From positions 310,001 through 374,000 of the forward strand of contig NZ_NFJW01000001.1 in NCBI RefSeq assembly GCF_002160065.1: DNA of 64,000 nt, given 5' to 3'. The notes below the pieces were generated by a model. That model was not told the origin of the DNA and did not search any database. It saw only the letters and a list, made by a program, of their open reading frames with translations. This document shows positions 42,988 to 52,485 of this stretch, piece after piece; position 1 is the first letter of the stretch; each line of letters opens with the position of its first letter. The translations under genes were made by a program, and so were the position numbers. The DNA is from Collinsella sp. An2 (GTDB taxonomy: Bacteria; Actinomycetota; Coriobacteriia; Coriobacteriales; Coriobacteriaceae).

Positions 42988-43647
42988 TTACAGCTGCTCC
43001 GTCTTGATAGCGACCTGGATAGATGGGTCGACCAACGCGGCAAACGCTTCGGCGTCCTCGGGTTTGCCGGCCACGCTGCCGTAGTGCGTAGGAATGGCTG
43101 CTCGGGGCTGCAGTACATTGACGAACGCGGCCGCCTGTGCGGGGTCCATCGTAAAGGTGCCGCCGATGGGAACAAGGGTAACGTCGCAGGGGATTTGCAT
43201 GTTGTCCGGGTTCTGGTCGGTATCGCCGGCAACGTAGTACCGCATGTCGTCTGCCGCGAGCACATAGCCAAGCCACGCGTTGGACTTGGGATGGAACCCC
43301 AGGCGCTCGGGCTGGACGTTGTAGGCGGGAACCGCATCGAGTTCAACGTCGGCGAGGCGCAAGGAATCTCCCGGCTGCATGGTGTGGATGGCGGCAAGCC
43401 CAGCTTGTGGGGCCTCGCCTGCCATCGATGCTGGCACGACGAGCTGCGTGTCCTGTCGTGCCGCACGTGCGATGTCCTTAGGCGAGAAATGATCGTAGTG
43501 GGCGTGGGTGATGCAGATGATGTCTGCATCGTGAGCGGCGTCGCGCATGTTGTACGGGTCGAAATACACGACGGTCCCCGCGGCGGTCTGAATGCGGATG
43601 CTGCTGTGGGTGAGTACGCGGACGCGGTCGAGGTTCATGGTGCTCAT
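42988..43647 (-). CDS. MBL-fold metal-dependent hydrolase
   Basis: A 219-residue metallo-beta-lactamase-fold protein. The metal motif is ICITHAHYDHFS (HxHxDH, about residues 46-57), with a further His in VPIGGTFTMD / IPTHYGSVAG and Asp in YYVAGDTDQNPD. Short members of this group (UlaG/YtnP-like) hydrolyse lactones, phosphodiesters or ascorbate-6-phosphate lactone. ATG 43647 has AAGGAG upstream. It is a single gene convergent with the glycerol dehydrogenase-like gene; the substrate is unknown. Confidence 0.9.
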   Translation of the reverse strand: MSTMNLDRVRVLTHSSIRIQTAAGTVVYFDPYNMRDAAHDADIICITHAHYDHFSPKDIARAARQDTQLVVPASMAGEAPQAGLAAIHTMQPGDSLRLADVELDAVPAYNVQPERLGFHPKSNAWLGYVLAADDMRYYVAGDTDQNPDNMQIPCDVTLVPIGGTFTMDPAQAAAFVNVLQPRAAIPTHYGSVAGKPEDAEAFAALVDPSIQVAIKTEQL

Positions 43648-44053
43648 GCCAGCTCCTTACGTTCTGATGCGCTTTTCCCCTATGTACCCACATGCTCGCC
43701 GCTGGTCGCGGTAGCGCGCGAAGGGGGCCACATTCACATATACGTTGTGAGACGCACGGCGTCGCACCGCATATGGGCGACGGCGTCGACGTACCGGGGC
43801 CACTTCGCCCCGGCTGCTTGCTGCCACGCCGATGTTTCCGGAGCATTGCTCGGTTGTTTCTCGACGATGTGTACCTGTTTATCGGCGTGTTGCAGGTTCG
43901 TTGCGCGTGTTTCGAGTCGGTTGTGGGCCTGTTAACTGCCATTATGTGGCAACAATCACGAAACACCCTCCCTATGATGGGCGCATCTAAAGACGAGGCG
44001 CTGCTCGCGGCTTCTCGCGGGCGCCGCCTCGTGTGCTCGGGGAGGGGATGCAT
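43648..44053. other. Leader and promoter region of the ammonium transporter
   Basis: A 406-bp gap without a convincing gene. It contains a leader hairpin ACGAGGCG / CGCCTCGT (43993-44032) about 20 bp before the amt start and an AT-richer GTTAACTGCC stretch further upstream (43936 on), a plausible nitrogen-control site. No known riboswitch was recognised here. Confidence 0.4.
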
Positions 44054-45331
44054 ATGTACGATACCGGCTCAACGGCTTTTATGCTCATCTGTACGATGCT
44101 GGTGCTGCTCATGACGCCCGGTCTTGCGTTTTTCTACGGCGGCCTGTCGCGGCGCAAGAATGTCATCAACACCATGTTCATGTCGCTGATGGTAATTGGC
44201 ATCGTTGGCCTGACCTGGGTCCTCATTGGCTGGTCGCTTGCCTATGGCGGTGACGGGTCGAGCCCGATAATCGGAGGGTTCGACCAGATCGGCCTTTCCG
44301 GCACGGTCTCGGGCATGCTGTCCGAGGCGGCGTCGGTGCCCGACGGCGTCACCTATCCTTCTGTTCTCGATATCGCATTCCAGATGGCCTTCGCCCTCAT
44401 CACGGCGGGCATTGTGACGGGCGCGGTGGCCGGTCGCATGCGGTTTGGTGCGATCGCGCTCTTCATTGGCATCTGGTCGGTGGTCGTATATGCTCCGCTT
44501 GCCCATATGGTATGGGGAGGCGACGGCAGTCTGATTGGTGGCATCATCGGCGCACTCGACTTTGCCGGCGGCGACGTCGTTCACATCAGCTCCGGCCTGA
44601 CCGGCCTGGTGCTCTGCCTGTTCCTCGGCGGCCGCAAGGGCTTTGGGCTTAAGACCTACCGGCCGCACAACGTGCCGTTTGTTGCGCTCGGTGCCGGCCT
44701 GCTGTGGTTTGGATGGTTTGGATTCAACGGAGGCTCTGCGTTTGCAGCGGACGATGTGGCAGCGCTCGCCATCCTTAACACTGTGGTATCCAGCGCTGCG
44801 GGCATGGCGTCGTGGATGATTGTCGAGCGCATCGCGACGGGCAAACCCACGCTCGTGGGCGCCTGCACCGGTTTGGTGGCCGGTCTTGTGGTGGTGACCC
44901 CTTCGGCCGGTTTCGTCGAGCCCTGGGTCGCGGTCGTCATGGGGCTTATCGTGTCACCTGTCTGCTATTTCGCCATCTCGTACCTCAAGGCGCGCCTGGG
45001 GTACGATGACGCGCTCGACGCGTTTGGGTGCCACGGTATCGGCGGCATCCTGGGCGGTATCCTCACCGGCATCTTCTGCGTGCCCGAGCTTTCGTGGACA
45101 GGTCTTGGCGGCCTCATCTATACGGGGGACCCGGCGCTGCTGATCGACCAGGTGCTGGGCATCGTTGTTACGGTCGCGCTTGTTTTGGTTTGTGATGTGG
45201 TGATTGCGCTGGTGGTGAAGGCGGTCTTCCATGGGCGTCTGCGTGTGACCGATGGCGAGGAAGCGCTTGGCCTGGATGTCTCGCAGCACGGCGAGAGCGC
45301 CTATCCGGCATACACCGGTCTCGACGCGTAA
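44054..45331 (+). CDS. amt: Ammonium transporter AmtB/Amt
   Basis: A 425-residue membrane channel with 11 segments that conducts ammonium. The twin conserved pore histidines are His177 (VHISSGLTG) and His327 (FGCHGIGGIL), and Asp169 lies in ALDFAGGD; FQMAFALITAGIVTGAVAGRM contains the periplasmic Phe gate. ATG 44054 is 6 nt after GGAGGGG; earlier GTG 44033 and ATG 44048 are less likely. It is followed 165 bp later by the PII gene, whose product normally docks on Amt to block it when nitrogen is plentiful. Confidence 0.95.
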   Translation: MYDTGSTAFMLICTMLVLLMTPGLAFFYGGLSRRKNVINTMFMSLMVIGIVGLTWVLIGWSLAYGGDGSSPIIGGFDQIGLSGTVSGMLSEAASVPDGVTYPSVLDIAFQMAFALITAGIVTGAVAGRMRFGAIALFIGIWSVVVYAPLAHMVWGGDGSLIGGIIGALDFAGGDVVHISSGLTGLVLCLFLGGRKGFGLKTYRPHNVPFVALGAGLLWFGWFGFNGGSAFAADDVAALAILNTVVSSAAGMASWMIVERIATGKPTLVGACTGLVAGLVVVTPSAGFVEPWVAVVMGLIVSPVCYFAISYLKARLGYDDALDAFGCHGIGGILGGILTGIFCVPELSWTGLGGLIYTGDPALLIDQVLGIVVTVALVLVCDVVIALVVKAVFHGRLRVTDGEEALGLDVSQHGESAYPAYTGLDA

Positions 45332-45496
45332 TCCCGGCTGCAGGCGAGAGGTTGGAGTCGCCTGCCGGTTTCTGTGCTGCGGCGGGCGGCTCCCAGGGGG
45401 CGCGACCGATGTGGTCCTACCAGGCGTCTGAACGGCGCGGGTAGCCGGTCCTCCAGGATAGACGCATGAGGTCAACACAGAGAGAAGGGGAATCCC

Positions 45497-45835
45497 ATGA
45501 AACGAATCACGGCAATTATTCGACCCGAGATGCTCGAACCGATGAAGGACGCGCTCATTGAGGCGGGCGTGCATGGCATGTCTGTTTCGGAGATTCAGGG
45601 CTTTGGCAAGCAGCATGGCTGGAAGGAGTACTACCGCGGAACCGAGGTGCTGCTCAACATGGTGCCTAAGGTCCGCGTCGAGCTTGTTGTGGCAGACGGC
45701 GAGGTCGAAGGCCTTATCGACACGATATGTTCGGTTGCAAAGACCGGCGAGGTGGGTGACGGCAAGATCTTCGTCGACCCCGTCGAGGAGGCTGTGCGCA
45801 TTCGCACGGGTGAGCGTGGCGAGGCCGCCCTGTAG
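45497..45835 (+). CDS. glnK: PII nitrogen regulatory protein lacking the uridylylated Tyr
   Basis: A 112-residue PII protein that binds ATP/ADP and 2-oxoglutarate and controls the Amt channel. MKRITAIIRPEMLEPMKDAL and GVHGMSVSEIQGFGKQHGWK form the core; VELVVADGEVEGLIDTICSV and GDGKIFVDPVEEAVRIRTGE complete the nucleotide sites. In the T-loop (EYYRGTEVLLN) position 51, Tyr in enterobacterial PII, is Val, so GlnD-type uridylylation at Tyr51 cannot occur; Tyr46 is kept and residue 49 is Thr. It follows amt by 165 bp with AGAGAAGGGGAA upstream of ATG 45497. Confidence 0.95.
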   Translation: MKRITAIIRPEMLEPMKDALIEAGVHGMSVSEIQGFGKQHGWKEYYRGTEVLLNMVPKVRVELVVADGEVEGLIDTICSVAKTGEVGDGKIFVDPVEEAVRIRTGERGEAAL

Positions 45836-45901
45836 CCACCCCCGAGAGGCTGACGTCTTGCGACTGGCTTGCGCGCGTGATATAGTGGGCACGACCAGAG
45901 G

Positions 45902-45944
45902 GTCCCTGACGAGGGCAGCCGTACCAGGTTCGAAAAGACGGCGC
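45902..45944 (+). promoter_or_regulatory. Guanidine-III (ykkC-III) riboswitch upstream of gdx
   Basis: The short leader contains CTGACGAGGGC, GCCGTACCAGG and AAAAGACGGCGC in the order and spacing of the guanidine-III aptamer, a roughly 40-nt pseudoknot that senses guanidinium. It ends 20 bp before the start codon, with the GGGGAGG ribosome site at 45953-45959 close behind, so translation control is likely. The downstream gene is an SMR exporter, the expected target. Confidence 0.85.
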
Positions 45945-45964
45945 ATCGATCGGGGAGGTGCCTC

Positions 45965-46288
45965 ATGAATTGGCTCGTGTTGATTGTTTCCGGCGTTACG
46001 GAGTCTGTCTGGGCGACGGCGCTCAGTCGCTCCGAGGGGTTCTCGAAACTTGGGCCGTCCGTCGTATTCGTTGTAGGGCTGCTGCTGAGCATGGCAGGGC
46101 TCGCCTATGCCATGCGTACGCTGCCGGCCGGCACGGCCTATGCCGTTTGGGTGGGCATTGGAGCCACGCTCACCGTGTGCATCGGCATGGCTACCGGCAC
46201 CGAACCGGTAAACGCCGCCAAGATGGTCTTTATCGCAGGTCTCATCGTCTGCATCATCGGGCTTAAGCTGGTGTCAGAGGGACATTGA
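45965..46288 (+). CDS. gdx: Guanidinium exporter Gdx (SMR family, SugE-type)
   Basis: A 107-residue four-segment SMR protein that exports guanidinium by proton antiport. The essential Glu13 lies in VSGVTESVWATALSRSEGF, and the Gdx-type pattern G-x2-E-x2-WA is seen. ATG 45965 has GGGGAGG upstream, and a guanidine-III riboswitch ends 20 bp before it, which separates Gdx from drug-exporting EmrE relatives. Related exporters work as antiparallel dimers. Confidence 0.92.
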   Translation: MNWLVLIVSGVTESVWATALSRSEGFSKLGPSVVFVVGLLLSMAGLAYAMRTLPAGTAYAVWVGIGATLTVCIGMATGTEPVNAAKMVFIAGLIVCIIGLKLVSEGH

Positions 46289-46398
46289 CGGATTTGGTGC
46301 GTCCCATTGTTGGGCAACGACCCGATGACGTGCATCTATAGCAAGCGGCTGCGTGTTGGGTATCCTTCCGCATAGGATTGCGTTTGAGGGGGCAGGGC

Positions 46399-47367
46399 AT
46401 GCAGCGGGAATGGTCGATTGCGGGCAACGTGTTGGTTTCGAGGGGTGAGGGGCACGATGCCCAAGCCCCTGATGTCTTGGTTCTGGACACGGACGAGGCG
46501 GCGGGCATTGCTTCGGACCATGCCACCCGCGATCTGCTTTCCCAGCTCCCTCATGCCGAGCTTTCGTTTGTCGAGCATATCGGCGAGCGCGCGGCGGGCA
46601 TTGTCGTCGCGCCGGCGGGCGAGCGCCTTTCGCGCCGACAGGGTCGGTTTGGCGTGCTTCTGAGCCGCAGCGAGCTGGTGCTGGTGGATGACGGCGACGT
46701 TTGCACGACGTTGCTTGGCCAGCTTGCCGAGGAGAGGGTGCCGGTTGAAAGCCCTGCAGGGGTGCTTTGTGCGATGCTTCGGCTGTTGCTGCGCGAACAC
46801 CCTGCGACGCTTTCTCGTGTGCGTGAGGACTTTGAGCGCTTCGAGGCTCTGATCTTGGAGGGTCGCACGCGCATCGACCGCGGCGACATGATGGCCGATG
46901 CTCGCAGGCTTCTTGGGTTCGATACTTTTTACCAGGGCCTGTCCGACCTTGCCGACGACCTTTCGGAGGATGAGGCCCTTCTTTTCCCGGCCGATTGCGA
47001 ACGGTTTGCCGCGCTTTCACGACAGCTTGATCGCTTGGGAATGCGCTTGGAGTCGCTCCAGGATTACAGCTTGCAGGTACATAGCCTTTACCAGGAGAGC
47101 ATCGACGTGCGGCAGAACAACGTGATGCAGTGGCTTACCGTTGTGGCTACGATCGCGCTGCCGCTTACGTTTATCACCGGATGGTTTGGCATGAACTTCC
47201 CCAACATGCTGCTCATTAACGTGCCATGGGGCTATGCCGTCGCCGCGGCATTGTGTGTGGCGCTTGCCGTGGCCGAAATCGTGTTCTTTCATAGGCGGGG
47301 TTGGTTGAGCTTTGGGATGTCGCGCAGGAAGCGCCGCGGACAGCACGGTACCGACAGGCATCGATAG
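46399..47367 (+). CDS. corA: CorA-family magnesium/divalent metal transporter
   Basis: A 322-residue CorA protein: a large N-terminal cytoplasmic domain, long helix (about residues 195-245, LSRQLDRLGMRLESLQDYSL) and two C-terminal membrane segments with the pore signature GMN in GWFGMNFPNMLL. CorA pentamers import Mg2+ or related cations. ATG 46399 has GAGGGGG upstream; the frame also opens at a TTG (46378). The C-terminal tail is Arg/His-rich (SRRKRRGQHGTDRHR). It is a single gene. Confidence 0.9.
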   Translation: MQREWSIAGNVLVSRGEGHDAQAPDVLVLDTDEAAGIASDHATRDLLSQLPHAELSFVEHIGERAAGIVVAPAGERLSRRQGRFGVLLSRSELVLVDDGDVCTTLLGQLAEERVPVESPAGVLCAMLRLLLREHPATLSRVREDFERFEALILEGRTRIDRGDMMADARRLLGFDTFYQGLSDLADDLSEDEALLFPADCERFAALSRQLDRLGMRLESLQDYSLQVHSLYQESIDVRQNNVMQWLTVVATIALPLTFITGWFGMNFPNMLLINVPWGYAVAAALCVALAVAEIVFFHRRGWLSFGMSRRKRRGQHGTDRHR

Positions 47368-47425
47368 GAGTGCTGCTTCCCGCGTCCGAGGGCGCCGCGG
47401 GCCGTGTAGGCTGCGGCGCCCTTCT

Positions 47426-48955
47426 CTACCGCGCCGCCGGGTGCCGGGCTTCCCTCCGTGCTTGCCGCCTGAGCAGGTTTGCTGCGATGGTGCAGGCGAT
47501 GATGACGCAGGCGAGCACGAGGAAGAGGACAAATGCCATCTGGGCCCCCGCGGCGGTTCCGGCGGCGGTGTTAGAGCCGGCTGCGGCTTGAGCTCCGGCG
47601 ACGATGCTCGAGGTCACCGCCGTGCCCACCGCACCCGAGAGCTGCTGCAGCGTGTTGATGACGGCATTTCCGTCGGCCGAGAGCTCATGTGACAGACAGC
47701 TGAGGCCATTTGTCATCGAGTTGCCCATGGTGAAGCCTTGGCCAAGTGCGTAGATCGCGTATAGAGCAGCTACACCCCACACGGGCAGATGCACACCGAG
47801 CAGCGCCATGCCTGCTGTCGCCGCAATGATGAAGACGTTGCCGAGCAGGATGGGCTTGGTAAAGCCGATGCGGTCTGCGATGCGCCCGGAGATGGGCGAG
47901 AAGCACGAGCCCACGATGCATCCCGGTAGGAGCAGGCATCCGGCAAGCGAGGCGCCTGCCCCCAGCGAAAGCTGCGCGTAGTTGGGCACGAGATAGCCGA
48001 GACTCAGGGTGGTGAACTGCACGAGAAGGATGACCACGAGAGTTAGGGTGAAGGGCGCTGTTCGCAGCACCTCGACGCGGATAAGCGGATTCTGGGAGCT
48101 CATCGAGCGCTTATAGAAGATTAGAGCCAGCACGACGGCGGTGAGGATGGGCGCGATGACCGTCGGCGAGCCCCAGCCGCCCGCCGACGCTTGGTTTACG
48201 CCCAAGACGAGACAGACGTAACAGACGGCGAGAAGAATGAAGTCCGGCGTGTTGAAGCGCGTACGCTCTGTGGGCGTTGCCTGGCGCATGGTGGGAAGAC
48301 CAAGCAGCGCGGAGATAACAAGCACGGGTAACAGCACAAGGAAGATGGCGCGCCAGCCAAACGCGGAGAGCACGACACCGCCGATAAACGGTCCAACTCC
48401 TGGGGCGACCGATGCGATGAGCGTGCCAAAGCCCATGAGGAATCCCATGCGGTTGTATGGCACCTGAGTAAGCACGATGTTGAATAGAAGCGGTAACGCT
48501 ATGCCGCCCGCGATGCCCTGCACAATACGTCCGGCAAGAAGCACCTCAAACGTGGGTGCGGCGGCTGCAAGCACAATGCCAACGGCGAACGAGGTAAGAA
48601 GCGCCGCGAACAATGTTCGTGCTGTGAATCGTCGCTGTAGATATGAAAAGGCGGAGATGACGCAGGCGATGGTAAGCAGGTAGGCTGTGGTGACCCACTG
48701 CACGTCTCCAGTGCTCACACCGAATTCCTGGCTGAGCACGGGAAGCGTGACGTTCATAGCCGTTTCCACTACGATGCCCGCGGCGGCGGCGAGTCCTACT
48801 GCGGCAAATGAGCAGATGAGGCGTGCGTCCATGCGGCGTTCAAAGGCCATGGGCGCCGGAGCGGATGTCGCCGCGCCAGACGCGTTGTTCTCCTGTTTGC
48901 GGATGTCCACAGCTGCATTGGTGTGTGGTTGTTGCATTTCCTGTTGTTCTGCCAT
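47426..48955 (-). CDS. MFS multidrug exporter, DHA2 (EmrB/QacA) family
   Basis: A 509-residue transporter with 14 predicted membrane segments. The N-terminal segments read VETAMNVTLPVLSQEFGVST and VQWVTTAYLLTIACVISAFS, motif A lies around SAFSYLQRRFTARTLF and motif C in GGIALPLLFNIVLTQVPYNR. It exports lipophilic drugs by proton antiport. ATG 48955 has GGGAGG upstream. It has an unusually long cytoplasmic N-terminus before segment 1 (about 45 residues). Divergent from the DUF5655 gene. Confidence 0.9.
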   Translation of the reverse strand: MAEQQEMQQPHTNAAVDIRKQENNASGAATSAPAPMAFERRMDARLICSFAAVGLAAAAGIVVETAMNVTLPVLSQEFGVSTGDVQWVTTAYLLTIACVISAFSYLQRRFTARTLFAALLTSFAVGIVLAAAAPTFEVLLAGRIVQGIAGGIALPLLFNIVLTQVPYNRMGFLMGFGTLIASVAPGVGPFIGGVVLSAFGWRAIFLVLLPVLVISALLGLPTMRQATPTERTRFNTPDFILLAVCYVCLVLGVNQASAGGWGSPTVIAPILTAVVLALIFYKRSMSSQNPLIRVEVLRTAPFTLTLVVILLVQFTTLSLGYLVPNYAQLSLGAGASLAGCLLLPGCIVGSCFSPISGRIADRIGFTKPILLGNVFIIAATAGMALLGVHLPVWGVAALYAIYALGQGFTMGNSMTNGLSCLSHELSADGNAVINTLQQLSGAVGTAVTSSIVAGAQAAAGSNTAAGTAAGAQMAFVLFLVLACVIIACTIAANLLRRQARREARHPAAR

Positions 48956-49390
48956 AGATCAGCCTCCCAAACGGGAGCCCGCTCCGGCGGCGGCCGTGGC
49001 TTGTACAGTGCTTAGGCATGCGCGGTGGCGAGGCTCGAGAACGGCGGACGGCAACTCGCCGTCCGCGGCGCCTCACGCCATCGCCTGGCTTTTCGCTCAA
49101 CCGCGGTGGGCACAAGCGATAAGCATACCGCGTGCAACAGGAGCTCTCATCAAAACGTCATGTCTTGGCCATGCTCGCCCTGCCTTTGGCGTTAGCGCCG
49201 CACCGCGTCGACGATATCGAGCACCACTGCAGCGCGGCAGAACGTTGCCGTGAATGCGTCGTTAATCTATTTCCGCTGGACGAGGGTCCTATGCAGGGAG
49301 AATATAGAGCTGAGCGCCTTGCCTGAAGGGCCGGGCACCCACCCTATAAATTAGGCGTCCTGTTGGGGTCATGCAGTGGAGGTGGACTCT
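48956..49390. other. Gap with a strong hairpin, no convincing gene
   Basis: Between the divergent DHA2 exporter and DUF5655 genes lies a 9-bp perfect stem GCGGACGGC / GCCGTCCGC with 5-nt loop (49044-49066). It is not followed by a T-tract on either strand. A 64-codon open frame at 49132-49326 starts with GTG and lacks family signals; it was not called. Nothing else was seen. Confidence 0.35.
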
Positions 49391-49780
49391 ATGGAACATG
49401 ATGACGAGCTCGAACGGTACTTTGCGGCAGCGCCGGAGATGCTCCCGGTGTACCGCGTGTTCGAAGATCGCGTGGTCGAGCTTTGCGCCGCGCGTGGACC
49501 GTTGATCATTCGCGTGCAGAAGACGCAGATCACCTTCTCGAATAGGTATAACTTCGCGTGTGCGTCGCTGCCCATTCGTCGCAAAAAGGGGTGGCCCAAC
49601 CCATGTCTCATGATTACATTTGGTCTGGAATATCGGCTTGATAACCCGCGCATTGTGGTGGCGACGGAGCCATATCCCCATCGCTGGACACATCATGTGC
49701 TCATGACCTGCCCCGAGGACATCGATGACGAGCTCATGTCCTGGGTCTGCGCAGCATACGACTTCTCGCTTACCAAATAA
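49391..49780 (+). CDS. DUF5655-domain protein
   Basis: A 129-residue cytoplasmic protein. The C-terminal 100 residues match the DUF5655 pattern: RGPLIIRVQKTQITFSNRYN, FACASLPIRRKKGWPNPCLM, and VATEPYPHRWTHHVLMTCPE. No catalytic motif is obvious. DUF5655 domains are often appended to restriction or DNA-binding proteins; here the domain stands alone. ATG 49391 is chosen because GGAGGTGG lies 6 nt upstream. Function unknown. Confidence 0.75.
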   Translation: MEHDDELERYFAAAPEMLPVYRVFEDRVVELCAARGPLIIRVQKTQITFSNRYNFACASLPIRRKKGWPNPCLMITFGLEYRLDNPRIVVATEPYPHRWTHHVLMTCPEDIDDELMSWVCAAYDFSLTK

Positions 49781-49886
49781 CCCCGGCTGGGGAGTGTGCG
49801 TGGTGTTTTCGGCTATGGGGAAACAGGCTCTGGCGCGTCCTCTCTGGTTCTACATGATTGCGGCAACGGCCAGTTATGCCCGTAAT

Positions 49887-50195
49887 TTAATCCTGGGGAA
49901 CCCGACCATCTGCTTGCGAGCTATTGCTGGTCAGGGTGGCGAGAATGACGTCGACTTGCTCTAGAAAGGTGGGTAGGTCATCAAGAATGATTGAGGCAAC
50001 CATGCTCCAGTTTGTCCCCCCGTAGTCATGAACGGGACGATGGCGAAGTCCCGAGATGCCAGGCAATTCAACATCGGAGTGGGCAGTTTTGAACCCTTTT
50101 GACAGGCAATATGCCTGGCGAGTTATACACGTGAAATCCGCCCGCAGTTTGCGTCGCCCTCCGCCAGCGTGAAATTGCCCCTGTCCCCATTTCAC
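49887..50195 (-). pseudogene. HepT-like (DUF86/HEPN) toxin remnant
   Basis: The C-terminal half of the 102-codon frame matches HepT/MNT-associated HEPN toxins: GFKTAHSDVELPGISGLRHR, then PVHDYGG giving the RX4HXY motif, and WSMVASIILDDLPTFLEQVD. The N-terminal third is unrelated, and its ATG lies inside a REP-like hairpin (50167-50197). No MNT nucleotidyltransferase antitoxin gene is adjacent. It is best read as a decayed or N-terminally truncated HepT gene; RX4HXY itself is intact. Confidence 0.6.
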
Positions 50196-50197
50196 GC
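50167..50197. repeat. Second-family REP-like hairpin
   Basis: GCGTGAAAT-N13-ATTTCACGC is a 9-bp perfect stem with loop TGCCCCTGTCCCC. Its layout (stem, then TNCCCNTGTCCCC, then stem) parallels the main REP unit (GCCATT stem around TGTACCCGTCCCC), but the stem differs. Single copy in this window. Confidence 0.6.
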
Positions 50198-50211
50198 CAA
50201 GTGCGCTGTGG

Positions 50212-51375
50212 TTACCGGCACTCGATCAGGATCTGGAACACCTCGTCGCGCTTCAGCTTCTTGGCGCAGCCGCCGGTGAGCACGCAGGTGTCGGCTACCT
50301 TGCGGAGCGTCTCGTCGGACGCGTCGGAGCCCATCTCGGCGAAGCTCGTGGGCAGGCCCATCTCGCCGATGAACGCCTGCAGGCGGTCGATGCCCTCGAG
50401 CGCGACGGCGAGGTCGCCCTTGCCCGCGGCGTCGACGCCCCACACCTCGCTCGCCCAGCGGGCGAACTGCTCGGGCGCCTCGGGGGCAAGGTGGCGGTAG
50501 AGCGCCGGGTGGATGACCGCGAGGCCCATGCCGTGGTTGGTGTGGGTGTATGCGCCGTACTGGTGCTGGATCATGTGCGCTTGGAAGTCCGTGGCCTTGC
50601 CGATCTTGAGCACGCCGTTCTCGGCCATGGCGGAGTCGTATACGAGCTCGCTGCGCGCCTCGAGGCTCTGGTCGTCCTCCGCGACGACCCGCATGTTGCG
50701 GATGACGTTCTTCTGAATGGCGAGATTGATGTCGTCGGTGACGTTGCGCCCGCGCGGGCTCCCGAAGTAGCTCTCCATGCAGTGCGAGAGCGTGTCGAAC
50801 GCGCCGCTCATGAACTGCGCGTGGGGGACGGTGAGCGTGAGCGCCGGGTCGAGCGCCGCCCACGTGGGCAGCGCGCCGACGAAGGCGCCCTTCACGTGCG
50901 TCTCCTCGTTGGTGATGACGGCGCCGTTGTTCTGCTCGGCGCCCGTGCCGGAGAGCGTCACGATGCAGCCCATGGGGATGAACGAGCTCGGCACCTTGCC
51001 CTGGACGTGCTCGTAGCCCTCGATGTCCTCATCGAGCATGGCCTGCGCGGAGACGACCTTGCAGCAGTCGAAGACCGAGCCACCGCCCACGGCGAGGATG
51101 AAATCGACCTGCTCCTCGCGCGCGAGCGCAGCGCCTTCCTGGCACTTCTCGTAGGTCGGGTTGGACATGATTCCACCGAAGTCCACCACGCGCTTGCCGG
51201 CACCCGTGAGCTTCTCGACCACGCGGTCGTAGACGCCGGTGCGCTTGACCGAGCCTCCGCCGTAGGCGAGCATCACGGTCTCTCCCATGCGCGCGAGCTC
51301 GGCGTCGAGCGCCTGGTCCATGGCCCCTTCGCCAAAGTAGTTCCTGACCGGGTAGTCGTACGTGAATGAGTTCAT
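50212..51375 (-). CDS. Iron-containing alcohol dehydrogenase (butanol dehydrogenase-like)
   Basis: A 387-residue group III dehydrogenase: YDYPVRNYFGEGAMDQAL, VMLAYGGGSVKRTGVYDRVV, AVGGGSVFDCCKVVSAQAML (GGGS NADP site), FIPMGCIVTLSGTGAEQNNG and metal-ligand region DTLSHCMESYF, then HTNHGMGLAVIHPALYRH. This is the YqhD/BDH pattern for NADPH-linked aldehyde reduction. ATG 51375 has AGGAGGAATT upstream; the frame that continues to 51924 is an AKR shadow. It follows the AKR at 51420 by 44 bp in the same direction, so the two form an aldehyde-detoxifying unit. Confidence 0.92.
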   Translation of the reverse strand: MNSFTYDYPVRNYFGEGAMDQALDAELARMGETVMLAYGGGSVKRTGVYDRVVEKLTGAGKRVVDFGGIMSNPTYEKCQEGAALAREEQVDFILAVGGGSVFDCCKVVSAQAMLDEDIEGYEHVQGKVPSSFIPMGCIVTLSGTGAEQNNGAVITNEETHVKGAFVGALPTWAALDPALTLTVPHAQFMSGAFDTLSHCMESYFGSPRGRNVTDDINLAIQKNVIRNMRVVAEDDQSLEARSELVYDSAMAENGVLKIGKATDFQAHMIQHQYGAYTHTNHGMGLAVIHPALYRHLAPEAPEQFARWASEVWGVDAAGKGDLAVALEGIDRLQAFIGEMGLPTSFAEMGSDASDETLRKVADTCVLTGGCAKKLKRDEVFQILIECR

Positions 51376-51419
51376 GGCAATTCCTCCTAGTAAGTTATCA
51401 GTGCGGTCTGACCGCTCGT

Positions 51420-52283
<864 letters not shown>

Positions 52284-52485
52284 TCACGTGTCTGTTGATG
52301 CATCCACCGTACGGGGAGCGCCTCGCCCGCAGAAGTCTCCGTTGGTGAGACCCCTATAACGCTGGGGTGCGCGCAGGGCTATAACCCGCGGGTTCAGGTC
52401 ACCGCACCAAGAGGAGCTTCCGCACTCCGCTCCGCGGCCGTACGCTTGGCGGTAAGAGAGCGCAAGTCATCAACAGGAGGAGTTC

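Noticed and set aside
45841-45900. Guanidine-I or guanidine-II aptamer upstream of gdx
   Set aside because: No GGUCCGAGAG-type core and no paired ACGR-capped stems; the order of motifs fits guanidine-III instead.
49132-49326. 64-codon plus-strand frame between the DHA2 exporter and DUF5655 genes
   Set aside because: GTG start with no clear ribosome site, no membrane or domain signal; treated as chance.
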